DNA of 64,000 bases from Lingula anatina. Taxonomy: Eukaryota > Brachiopoda > Lingulata > Lingulida > Lingulidae. The position numbers and the translations under genes are program-made. The stretch lies in NCBI RefSeq assembly GCF_001039355.2, contig NW_019775389.1, positions 256,380-320,379 of the forward strand. The letters run 5' to 3'. The notes under the pieces were generated by a model. The model saw only the letters and a program-made list of their open reading frames with translations. It was not told the origin of the DNA and made no database searches. Positions 23,011 to 36,000 of the stretch are shown here, one piece after another. How positions within the stretch are numbered: the first letter of the stretch is position 1; the number at the start of each line of letters is the position of its first letter.

Positions 23011-26000
23011 GTATCACTTACTACAATAAAAACAAACACTCATATTTAGAATCTTGTCTGAATCTAAATAATTACGTAGTTTCAGGTAAAACCTACCACT
23101 TGGACGGTCCGAACATTTACTGCGGCAGCAAACAACTTGTGGACAGTCACCAAAACCACACGGTCAAATTTGGAGAACACTCAAACACTTTACCTTCAAA
23201 TTCATGTTATATAATTTTCAAGACAACATCTGGGGTGCCGCTGAAGGTTTCGTTCTCAGAAATAACTATACCATGGCTGAACTCGGCAGATGAATCGTGC
23301 AACATTTCCCTCGGCTTCCTGAATGGATCTGTATTAAGGGAAGACCATATCGACAGCGAAATGATTGTAAGTAGAGAGAGTGGTTGTCGTAAGTAAAAGG
23401 CACACTGTATTCTTTTGCGGATTTTCGAACCGTATTTAATTTCCTCAAACAAGGGAGTGTTATCCTTCCCGGGAACCATTGACCAACTGCAGTTGGATTC
23501 GATGTTTTGTGCCACTTTTAATTAACTTAGTTCTTAATGACCTGGACATTATTCATTGTGACATGCATGACATTTAGACACAAAAATTAGACTTTGGGGC
23601 ATAATACCTTTTTATGGAACACGAAATGGATTATTTGTTGCCAGAACAGGCCGACCATTGATAATGCGATCAACTTTCGTATTTCTGGAACATCTTCAAA
23701 TTACCTCTGTTTTTCTTTCAACATCCACTGTAGAATGGTAATGAAAATAAATTCGCCATTTCATTTATTTCGCTGTTTATTGAAGGTGTTGATAAAGGTG
23801 TTTAAAGGTGTTTATCATCGGCAAAGATGCCAATGATTACGTTCAGCAATAAGACAGTCTAACAGTGTATGACCTTAGATCAACTGGCACGCTACGTCAT
23901 ATCTACGTCATTATGACATCGTGAAGACATTGTGACGTCATAATAACGTAACATCTCTTCAAATAGCTTCCTCTCTTGCAGAAACATTTCTCTTGTGGTG
24001 TGAACTCGAAGAGTCTGCCACCCATCTTCTCCTCCGGGGCTTACTTAACGGTCTGGCTGCAAATCAAAGGAGACAAACTGAGTTACCCGGGCGCACGGAT
24101 AACATTCCATGTTCAACAGGTGCTGCTTTCAGGTAAGCGTCAGGTTATTTATTCTTACTTTTTTTAGATTTTACTCGCTCTTGTCTATTATACATAAGGC
24201 TGTCCATAATAAATGAGATTTCGTTGAGGGTCGGAGTTTGAAGCGAAGGGGTGGGGTGGGCGAGCATTCAAGGCTGTCGCAAGGTAAAACAATTATACCA
24301 CAATGGGTTACGACCAACCACCTTGTCTGACTGTCAATGATGTTCCAGACACTTGGCAAATTTTACGCATATTTCACAATCATTTCTGTACTGCACTGTA
24401 TTCCACACTTTCATTACAGTATACCAGAGGTATATGGACAATTATGCCAACGACTGTGGTCAGCAGTACGTAGTATTCCTCCAAGATACTGAGATCGTTA
24501 AAGCATGGGGGAACACCTCCAGACCGGCTCCTCCTGAAGCGCCCTCTATATGCACGGTAGTGTACGAGGCCGCCGCATACACTGCGCTGAAGGTGACGTT
24601 TAGGAATTTCAACATGACGTCATGCGACAGCCAACTCACATTGTACGATGGAAAACATGCAGAAGGAGTTTCTTCGGTAGGTTTTGCCTTTTCTCAAAAA
24701 AGTATCTTTATCTAGATTTTCGATTTTTATACATTACATTTCTGTATTACGCGATAAATAAAAAAAATTCGTCAGAGGTATGACAGACTATATATATTTT
24801 TGTCGAACATTGTCGGCCTAAATGATGTTTCCCCCGAAATGACTTAACTCATCGATCAGCTTTACATTTTCCTCCAACAGAAAAGTTATGTTTTTTTCCA
24901 AAAGTTAATCGACTTGGCATCATTGCTTTTAACCGCAGTTTTCTCGTCGAATGCGACAGTTGAATTCGCTCACCATCGCGTTCGAAATAAAAGAAAGGCC
25001 TGAGGGAAAATGACTTCGACAAGAATCTGCAAAATATGTTTCTTTTTCTTTTTTCTTTTTGCCTCAAAATTGATTCTGCTGTATATCCTCCACCCGTCTT
25101 TTCTTTACATATTCAGAAAACCCTTTCGTGCTTTAATGAAGCCCCCGACGCCTTTTTGACGACCAGCGACTTCCTGACCGTACGTCTAGTTCGCTTTCGT
25201 TCCTCAAGCTACGATTTTACTTTTAACGTCACAAACACAAACCAAGCCCCAGGAACAGCGGGGAACACAGGTGAGTAGATCCCGCATGACGATGTATGAT
25301 TATTTAAATAATTAAATAATGGTTTGAAATTATTTAATAAAAATTAAAATATCGTACTCATTCGGCTTACAAGTTCGAGTAGGCCTACATTTTATTTTAT
25401 TATTTCTAAATGATTAAAATGGTGATTTACATGATTTAAAATGATTTCAAATAAAAAATATCGCTATCAACCTCAGATTACATGTACGAGTGGGCCTACG
25501 TGTTATTTTCTTATTTTAGGTGAAAAAAGAACATTGAATGTAAACCTTATAGTCGGTCTGATTCTTGGGACACTAACAGCGATAACTGCCACTATGGCTC
25601 TGGTCTATACCTGTGTCCATCGTTTTAAAGGTGAGAAAAAAAAAATAGTTCTGGGCTCCGTAACTCGAAAGCATCGCAAATTGCGATAGCGATATCATCT
25701 TTCATTTCGAGGCTATTATACTGGGCGAGTAAATCCTGAGTTACAGTGTGGAATAGAGGCGAATCTCCATGTTTGCGCTCGGTCGCAGTTCGCGATGCTT
25801 TCGAGTTACGGAGCCCTGGGCATTTATCATTATTTTTACCATAATTATTATTATTATTATTTAATTTGCTAAAGTTTTTAGTCACACTATCTTTTTTTTT
25901 TTTGTCTGCTTTCCCTCCATTCCTATATCGTCCTTACCTTCATTCATTTGACAGCCGATATGATGGAAGAGCGGTTGTGCCGACAGTCTCTGTAGCTCTC

Positions 26001-26292
26001 TGGCGCCTTTTACGTCACCGAATATATTGTGACGTCACAAGTAACCTCACATACCATTTCTACCGACGTTGTCTGCGGTTTCGGCTCATTTCTTTTTGTT
26101 TTATTTTAAGGCAACATTAGGGAAATGGATTCATCCAATAACCTGCCGACGGAAAACAACCACGTCTCCGAAAGCGTCATCGTGAACCCCGTGTTTACGC
26201 TTGGGCAACCCCCTCCACCTTACGATTACTCAGCACCACCGCCTTCGTACCAGGAGGCGCTGAAACACTCACAAGACGAGATGCAACCATAG
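22915..26292 (+). CDS. Type I membrane protein with two CUB-like domains and PPxY tail
   Basis: Seven coding exons, 396 aa: 22915-22969, 23086-23366, 23982-24132, 24420-24676, 25117-25270, 25520-25630, 26111-26292. Residues 1-18 are a signal peptide. CUB-like domain 1 (about 29-160) and domain 2 (about 174-293) each show four cysteines in CUB spacing; domain 2 has DCGQQYVV and SQLTLYDG. One transmembrane helix lies at about 308-330 (LIVGLILGTLTAITATMALVY). The 60-residue tail ends with PPPPYDY and PPPSYQEAL, two PPxY motifs of the kind bound by WW domains such as those of NEDD4 ligases. Several N-glycosylation sequons occur. It is probably a surface adhesion or receptor-like protein with ubiquitin-controlled turnover (inference). 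I do not recognise a named orthologue. Confidence 0.88.
22981..23007. repeat. (CT)n microsatellite
   Basis: A pure CT run starting about 11 nt after the exon 1 donor of the CUB gene. Confidence 0.9.
25654..25815. mobile_element. MITE with GGCTCCGTAACTCG ends in CUB gene intron 6
   Basis: Bases 25653-25677 have an exact reverse complement at 25792-25816, and similarity continues inward for about eight more bases with two mismatches. CTG flanks both ends (651-653 and 816-818 of 25 kb). It starts about 23 nt after the exon 6 donor. No coding capacity. Confidence 0.82.
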
Positions 26293-28772
26293 CTGTAAGC
26301 CCACATCAAACTAAGTTACTTTCAACGATGGAATTAACAGTAATATAAACATTGCCTTATTTTTCTGTTTTACGCAATTGGTACAAAAAAATTAACAGTA
26401 ACATAAACATTGCCTTATTTTTGTTTTACGCAAATGATACAAAAAAAAAAAAAAAAAAAAATCTCCAATAACAATTCACGCTTTTACAAAAAATTCTGTT
26501 TGATGTATCTTTTATCAGTCCAACATGAACGCCAACATTACTGTTACATAACAAGATTTATTCAGTGTTATATTAAGTATATACCGTGTTTATTAGCTAA
26601 AACAGTCAATTGTATGTTACAGTAATGATACAATAGTTGTTCGTCTCATAAGGTATTCAGATTGGGCAAAATAGGGTCAGTCCATAAGACCCTCACCAAA
26701 AAAACCTAACTACTTTTACTTTAAAATTTCAAGATATTTAAAAATCCATTATTAAATTAAAATCACCTGGTACCTTCCTCTGCAAAAATAAGATAATTAA
26801 TTAATAAACTTTAAAAAAATCAATTCAGCAAATATCCTATGTGAATGGCAAATATATAAAAATATCAGAAAAATGATCTACATAAACCTGTTGCTTGGTG
26901 GAAGACTACAGAATTACCAGTTCAAAAGTTTGTGGTGGCTGAGACTGGATTCAAGATATTCCAGATTATACTTCGTCTGAATGCACAACTGGGAATCATT
27001 TTAGCACCATATTAAGAAATTTCATTCCATAAAATTAACATCTCACTTTTTAAAGACCACATGTAACAATACTCCAGAAAACACTTGATGGTTTCGAGAT
27101 GGAGCTCTTACAAAAATAAGATGTATATTGAAATATACATGTACTACTGTGTTATGGCACACAGTGAGACATAAATCAAATAATACATCAATAACATTAA
27201 GAAGCTGATACCTATTAATGCTGAAAGTGCATCTAATATCTACTGGGTAGTAATGTTTTGTGCTGTGGGACTCACTTTGGGTCCCTCTTCCTTCATACAC
27301 GAAGACATTACAACCTTACATGGCCACAAATATATTTTTTAATGATCTACATGCACATGTATATAACTTATCCTCCAAACAAACACTTTAGTTAGTTTAA
27401 TTAAGGCATAGGCATGCACAGTACACCATACATTTTCTTTATTTACTCCTAATGACAATTAGCATGTTCTAATGTGCAATTATGTAATAATAATAATAAT
27501 AATAATAATCACACATACAACTGTATATGATGATTCATATTTTTTCTGTGCTGTACACAACATAAAAACAAGCTTTTTGTTTTACTCCAGTAGCTACAAA
27601 AGATAAAGATATAAATAAACCAATAAAACAAGTGAATAAATAGTCATCAAAGCAATTTTGATACCTCTGATGCATCAATTTCAAGAGAAAATGTTAGAAT
27701 GCTTCTCCACTTCCTAAAGCATAACAGATATAAATCAAATATAAATATAAATCCTTGAAACTCCTTGTAAATAAAAAAAGCACTGGCTCTGTATACCAAG
27801 AAATACATTTGGTAAAAACAAGTATAACTAAAAGAATTTGCACATAAAAGAGTCTCTAGGTGTGAATAATATAGAACATGCTGATAACACTTAGAAATAA
27901 TTATGTACAATAAGACATGAATCTACAATGCACACGCATACGTTAAATGTACACGTGAAATTACTTTTACATGAAAACATGTTAATGCTCACTTCACTTT
28001 AACAGGTTGGACAAGTTGCCATTTTCCAACAAACAGAATTATTTCAAACACACACACACACACAAAAAAAAAAATGTTTCCAATTAAAAATATAAACCTG
28101 AAACTGAGCAGCTATCACTTTTTGTTCATCACTGAGATTCTAATATTTCCATTTCTTCCAATTCTACTAAAACATTCAAAATATTCTAATGTACCCTTCA
28201 GCAATATTATACCTCTATATTTTACACACATTTACACATCAAAAAAAAAATGTGGAGGAATATTATTTGCTAAACAAACATGATTTACTCCAAAAATTTC
28301 CTCTCCTTCAATAAGAAGGTGGGGACATTATATACTAATGACTCTGCAAGTAATTTTATAAATCGTCCACCAGAATCTTGGATTCAGGAACATAGAAAAT
28401 GCACAGCCTTCAGCTGAATATAACAGTCAATAAATTTACACATTTAACATTAAATAAATAATCTTGGTTGCATCAATTTACATCTCGCAGAAAACCATAA
28501 CTTAACATGTTTTTTAATTTCCTTTGCTGGTTTCTTGAATCATCGACTAAAACCAAGTCATTCTCCAATATGCCTCTTACAAACTTAGATGTTATCTGAA
28601 AACCATATCAAAGTAATTAAATGTACCCTTCACACATCTTCTAAAATTTTCTACTGAGCACAGCAGTCATTTTTCAGAGACCCCGAGTGTACTGATATGA
28701 GGCACTGACTATGAATGTTACAGACTTTGGAGGCTTACTGCACAGTATCAGAACTGAAATTGATCACTGTTC
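26293..28772. other. Convergent 3' UTRs of the CUB and SLC6 genes
   Basis: No coding exons are seen. The CUB gene may end at the plus-strand AATAAA at 26813-26818. The SLC6 gene, coming from the right, has a minus-strand AATAAA near 27437-27442. An imperfect tandem repeat of about 60 bp lies at 26338-26442, ending in an A run. Short AAT (27483-27509) and CA (28047-28063) microsatellites are also present. Confidence 0.5.
26338..26442. repeat. Imperfect tandem duplication in a 3' UTR
   Basis: The string aacattgccttatttt and its flanks (taacagtaa before, tttacgcaa and tacaaaaaa after) occur twice about 58 bp apart just past the CUB gene stop. The second copy runs into a poly-A tract of about 20 bases. 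Confidence 0.75.
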
Positions 28773-29006
28773 CTACGCATCAACCGCTCCATTTGTGAGT
28801 GGTTCTTTGGCGTCAGATTCCTCGTTCTTGTAATTATTTTTCTCGACAGTGTTATTTGTGTTCATGGTGCTCATGTCGACCATAGGAACCATACGGGTGC
28901 TGCTCTCCGCTGCCTCTCGTCGGTGAACCTCCAAGGCAGGACCCCAGGCTTCTGTAGGCCTCGTCAGCATTTTGATGATCTGAAAGAAACATTACCAAAT
29001 ACAGAG

Positions 29007-29092
<86 letters not shown>

Positions 29093-32000
29093 GCTAGTGC
29101 TTCAAACAATAAGATAATTGCACTTGTATTTCACATACAGGCTTGCCTCTATTTTCATCTTATTGTTTGAAGTGCCAGCCGTGATATAAGTCAATTACAA
29201 CTACTCGTCATCAATCCACTGTATGCAACATGCAACAGGCAAATTATATCTCAACTGCATCCTGATATACTTACGCTTCTGTATATTGCATGCATAGGAT
29301 GACTCGTGTTGTAACTAGTTCATAAAACTATGTGCCTTTTAAAACTTTCAACTGGATGTGTAACCAACTTTTTTAAATGAGGTTTCTGACCCATAAATGG
29401 TCTCTTTAAAAAAATTCGAAAAATCTCTGAGAATCATTCAACACTCCCGATTTATCATCATTATTATACAAAATCATGGGTAAAGAAAAAATCGAAAGCG
29501 TAACTGAACCATACCTGCCACAGAGTCATATGTTGATATCTTTGGTCCCTGCGTGCCGTTATGATCATCACCGTGGCAACAATAGGTATCATGAGGGGGG
29601 AGGTCAAGGACACCATCCAGCCGAGGACATCTGCCCAAACGGGGAACACATAATCACGATACGAGGACGGAGTGAAGTCGTACCACGTGAAGAACATGAT
29701 GAACTGAAGGGAAAATAGTAGAAAATGTGCTTTTATTTTTTTTTTCATCCTAATTCTGCAAATGACCTCATATGAGATAAAAAATACCACTGTCTGCACA
29801 AAAAAAAGTCGCTCATTTTTCATTTTTCTATTTGCACTGCTACAGTGATTTCAAGCAGAACCATATGTAAAAAGAAATATAACACAATTTCTTTAAAGAT
29901 GTTTCAGAACAAAAGAGTGATATTATGTGACCATTTAAGTAGTGAATGCATTGTAATAATATCTAAAATTAAATAAAAATGTGAAGAAAGTTATAACAAT
30001 ATTCCCAGTTTCTCTAATTACACAGACTAAAAACTCATTTGTACTGGATGATATGAAGAATCTTACCAGTAATACACAGGGTGTTATGTACTGCCACAAA
30101 TATTTCCAGTATATACCAGGATGATATGAAGAATCTTACCAGTAATACACAGGGTGTTATGTACTGCCACAAATATTTCCAATATATACCAGGATGTCGC
30201 CCAATCATTTGACTGATGTTCTTTAGGAATCGATCAGAACCTAAAAAAGACAGGAAACAGCATGAATAAGGCTTCGTTCACATGCAATGTCTATTTTCTA
30301 TTTTCTATTTTCGGTATGTCTTATGATCACGGTCTGTGCACTGAATATCCCGCGGCGTAATTACTGGCAGCGCGAGCCAGTTACTATAAGTTACTATAAG
30401 TAACTGGCTCGCGCTGCCAGTAATTACGCGGCGGGATATTCAGTGCACAGACCGTGATCATAAGACATACCGAAAATAGAAAATAGAAAATAGAAAATAG
30501 ACATTGCATGTGAACGAAGCCTAAGGTAGATATAACCTTTTTTTGTTGTTGTTGTTCTTTAAAAAATATATTGTTTTGAATCTCAGCTTCCCAAAACTGG
30601 TGACGATGTCTTTCAGGGGGAAGCTGGGGGAGCTGTGATTTAAATCATCTTGAGTAAAATGAATTTAGCATTCTTTTTATAAAATGCAAAGCCATTGAAA
30701 GGTATGTAACAATCATAAAAATGAAGGATAAAAAGGTTCAATGAAGCCTTTCTGGGATCTCTAAGCCAATTAAAAAAAATCTCTTTCTTGTGAATCATTG
30801 CTAAACTGCTCCAGATACATCTCCTTACCGTAACTCCAGGACAGTGCCAGACATTCAGCTATCACAATAAACAGCAAGGAGTACGTTCCAGCATAGTTGT
30901 CCATTAGTGTCAGCATGTAAAGACCACCCTGGAACAAATAGTATTATTTTTATTATTATTATATAACTAGACACTGAGAAAGACACAATACAGAAACTGA
31001 AAAGAGACAATGAATGACTCAACGTATGAGTTATAGAACTAGTAGGTTTATATCAGCACTTGTAACCTACCTTAGAAGTCATGGTGAGTCCCAGTAAATA
31101 CATCACTCCACAAATGACTGACAGAGTTATGGTTGGTCTGTGTCCTTTCCTCAGTTTCTCTGGGAACAAGTCCAAGAGAGTGGTGTGCATTGTATTCACT
31201 GTGGCAAACTACAAAAAAAAAAAAAAAAAAAAAAAGCTTCCTCTAACTCATTCAAATAAATATAATATTTTGAGTCATTCCACTTTATTTTCCCCTCAAT
31301 TTCCTTTCTTCAGAGTTATATAAATTAAGAACTTCTGAAAATTAAAAATCTCATTGGTCGCTTTATAAAGTTCGCGAACAAAAATATTTTTTCCTAAAGC
31401 TTTTTACAGCCTGTGGACCTCAGTGGGGAAAGAATAATTTAAAAAGAGTCTATAAAGAGAGACATATGAAAATGTTAACCTACACGGTATGTCACAGTAG
31501 TTATTGAAAGTTTTGTAAGGTAAAGCTCAAGTTAGTGTAAAAATTGAACAGTTTAAACTCATAACATAATCAAAAAACTACACAGATGAACTTCCATCAA
31601 AATATCAGTGTATTACCTGTGTTCCCATCCCCAGTGTGATCATCATGAGGAAGAAGCTGATGGCCCAGAATGGTGACAACGGAAGACGTTTGACAACTTC
31701 AGGGTATACGATAAATGCAAGACCTGGACCTGAATTGTAGAAAATAAATATGTTTTAATTATTAATTTTATTTATTAAGTCAAGGTACTGTATTTATCAT
31801 ATTTTGTGAATGATTGTGATCTGTATTGTACATAATCACCACTTCCATGGTGTATTTGGTTACAATAAAGTACCTAATAACGTAAAAAGTTTTCGTGACT
31901 TGTAAGTTAAAACTTAAATCAGAAATACAGTATGCACTTGGTGGACAAGTTCTCAGCCAAGAACAAAAACAAAAATAAAATCTAGTTTTAAATTCTAAAC

Positions 32001-32994
32001 ATCCCACTTTTTCTGAATATACTTAATTTAAAGTCACTTTTGGAAAATACAGTTCATCAGTTTAGTTTTAACATACAGAGAAATAACAGATACATTCAAT
32101 AAAGTGATCTTTGAAAATGATAATATTATGCATGTCTCCAAAGGTCTTTTAAAGATTCCCATGAATGACGGAATCACAACGCTCACCTTTGGATACGACC
32201 TCTGTGACGTCCACCTGAAGGTCATGTGCCATGTAACCAATCACAGCAAAAATAACAAAACCAGCAAAGAAACTGGTTAAGCAGTCACCGATTCCAACTA
32301 TGAAAGCATCCCTAAAATCATTACAGGCATTTCCATATCAGATTATTCACTCTGTAGACACATTATTTTTTATGTTATGATAAAAATATTAAAGGCGAAG
32401 ACAAAAATTTGTAGCATAGAAACTATGCTAGTTATGTGATTCACATTATACAAATTTAAGTTGCAACCCCATTCTAGGTGAAATAGTCTGTCCAAATTCG
32501 ATAAGTATTTTGCATTGTCCAACCCAAAAAAAAAAGTTCAAAATCTTCTATTAGACAGAAAAACCTCATCCCTGAATGAAAAATCATTCACACTGAATGA
32601 AAGTCAAAGACTTATCTAAGAAATGCATTTTCACTGTTTACAATTAAAAAGTTTGTCTTTTTACTTACAGAGTTACGGGTATGAAGATGTGTGCTAGCAG
32701 AAGTGCACACATGCATCTCTATGCTTACGTACAATTATATTACCAAAACTACCACTCACCTGAGAGAATTATTGTGGAACTTATTATAACTGGCCAGTGT
32801 AATAAGACCACCCCATCCTGGGGAGAGTGAGAAGAATATCTGGACAGCAGCATCACTCCACACCTAGGAAATGAAATGTCAAATGCTATGTAATACATCA
32901 TTTGTTATACTGTCCACTCTTTAATATCAAACATTTCATTTATTCCAGATATGAAGGCTTTTTTTTTTACCTAGACTGACCTGTCCATTACTAA

Positions 32995-33034
<40 letters not shown>

Positions 33035-36000
33035 CAGTTTCTGAATTAAAACCTACTTTTTGCTCAGAATTGTTAAATTAGTTTTTAAGGGAACAATATA
33101 AGCAATACAAAAATGCATGCATGCCTGTGTGCGTGCACGCACACACACACACCTTTGCTCTCCCTAACAGATGCCACTGAGGCGTAACATAATACTTAAT
33201 TCCGTCCACAGAGCCCGGAAGTGTAAGGCCTCGTATCAGCAACACCAGCAGCACCACATAGGGAAAGAATGCTGTGAAATACGCAACCTGCAATCAAGTA
33301 TTAATATTAGGTTTTAAAAAATGTATTAATATCTACAGCATCTAGATTATTTTGTATCCCCACTTAAAAGGAGTACAACTAGTCTAAAATTACGCATTAA
33401 TTTTGGACTTACAGTTGTTTTTAACACTTGTTTTAAAAGGTAAAATTGTCCACTAATCCACTTTTTTGCTTCACCATCGATTTTTTTAAGACACAAGTTA
33501 TTGAAATTCTTTCATTTCAGCCAGATGTGATATTTGTCAGTTAAAGCTAGCTAAGGTTACCTACCTTTCCAGAAGGCTTAATTCCTTTGATAAGACATAG
33601 ACCCACTATGGTCCAGTGTACCTACCTTTCCAGAAGACTTAATTCCTTTGATAAGGCACAGACCCACTATGGTCCAGGCCAATAGAAGACACAGTGCCAG
33701 CTGCCAGCGCACTCCACCCATGTCATGGAAACCCTCGGTGATGTCCAACACATAGTTACTGAAAATATTTATAACTAGTTTGTTACTGGTGATGAGGCGG
33801 TCACCACTGGGGGAGAAGAGGACATTATGTGGGATGATGAGGTTGGCACCACTTGTGAAGTGGACATCACACGCAAGAGGAAAAGAGGAAGGACCAAGGA
33901 AACCTGGATATGGTCAGTTGGGAATAAAATGGAGGAAACAGGGCAGACGCAGGACAAGAACAAGATTTGTCTGAAGACGGCAGTGGCAAAGAATAAATTA
34001 GGTTCAGGTATAAATGTTGGTATTTTTTTAGCTTTTTTTATTGCAAGCAAGTTAGTATAATTACATAAATAATCTTGAGAGGATAAAATGTTTGAAACAA
34101 GTCAGGACTGAAATGCCAATAACAAATACCTACTGAAAAAACTCATCGCTGGGATTAACCCTCTTCAGTTCTTCCTCTGACGTCAGATTAGACACATTCT
34201 GGATGTAGTTGTATATATCCCAGCCATGGGACTCTATGCTGTAACATGTATCATTGAAGTATGTGCCATTGTAAGCTGTACAGTTCTTCTCTGCTGCTTT
34301 GTTCAGTACCCCACATGCTGGAAAATATAAGTCAGTATATAAGCTCTCTCTCTACATAGAGTGTAGGAAAATGGAATTGTAATTCCATAATGCATAATCA
34401 CATAATTTATAATACAGAAAAATATAATTAACTGAAACATCAGACTTATATATACATTTTTTTATTCTATCTTGTCTCTGTAGATTATAGAACAACTATG
34501 GATTTATGTCAAGCGATAGTTAAAATCAATCTTGAACCTTAAATGTTCTTTCTTTTCCTTTCTTCTTTTATTTGTTTTTAAACAGGTAACGTTTCACTCA
34601 ACCAAAATAGAATTATATTCCGCGATGGCCACAGCAATGAATCTGTTGTCTCCAACGGACTATTATGATGACGTCCCATCCTACCTTGCGTGTTCCACTC
34701 ATTCCCACAAAACCTCCAGGGTACGTCTGAGTTGAAGGAAGCAAAGAGGTAGAAAATGTTGTAGGCTATCACCATGTTGTAATATAGAGCTATGAAGGTA
34801 GACACCATGAACATACCATACCCAATACCTGCAAATAAATAAATAAATAATTTTTTTAAAAAGCCTGAAGTTAAGTACAGTTACAAGTGATCTTCTTTGA
34901 ACATTTTGTTCAGTTCATAACAGTTTATATCTTATAATAAATACAACAGTACTATGAATCAAGAACACATAAGTTAAAGTATTTATTTCTTCATAATTGT
35001 TCTAATAAAGGTGTGTGTAGGGGGACTGTATGCATCAAAAAGAAATGTCAGAAGGCCACTCGCACCCTCTAAAATATCAAACGATCACTGTATGTCTAAA
35101 TCACTCCCTCATTAAACAGAAGACACCAGTAGAGTAGACATATAAATCTTCACTTCTCTGAACACACTTAAAAAGAATTCCTCGCTATCAAAGTTCACTG
35201 CCAGCTCTTTAAAATTCTTTGTAGATATAATTGGAGTCTTTTCTAAATCTACACACACTTGACTCGAGATAATGGCCATTAAAAAAAGACAAGAAGGATA
35301 TTAATAAGTGCTGAAGTAGTCGGTAATGTGACGATGACATGCCAGGTATACAGTGTCTGTGTGGACTTTTTTTTTATTCATCTGTCTTTATGGCACAGGT
35401 ATAAGGAGGGCCTGAATCTTCACACATCTTACTATATAACCAGACATTGATTGAAAAAACAAAAACAAAACAAAACTTATGACATTTCTATTTTTTCAGA
35501 TCATAATAATTTGTAATAAAATGTACTTTAAACCCTTTTCAACATGCAATAAGTATGTGCTTGACTTGCCCTCAACACCTGACCTTCATATGACCTTTGC
35601 TACGGCCTGACCTTGACATACTTACCCTGAAACAGAGGGCTGGCCTGCCATACTGATATAACACCCTGGCTGGCATACTGACCAAATGATAACTCCATGA
35701 ACATCAGGGGAATCCCCGCCAGGACCAACATGATGGTGAAAGGGAGCAGGAAGGCACCTGGAATGGAGATATCCTTTCTTCAGCTAGGCTTATAATATAT
35801 AATACGAGAAATTGAAAGACCAAGTACATTGTGCTGAAGGAGATACTTGCTCTTGTATAGATTTTTCTACTTAATCTTTTAGCCAGATGATGTTCTTTAT
35901 TCTGAGAAAATTTCACTTTACTTGATTTGCTATATCCCATAATACATGTACATGTATTTCTAGATATTTAGATTGCTTTTAACATGTTGTGCGCATTCTC

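Noticed and set aside
23880-23955. Cluster of TGACGTCA/TACGTCAT-like CRE motifs
   Set aside because: The repeats are short and intronic; self-complementary CRE-like words arise easily, and nothing else marks an enhancer.
33775-34060. Open frames on both strands between SLC6 exons 5 and 6
   Set aside because: Position is an intron of a firmly phased gene, and the frames show no membrane or SLC6 character.
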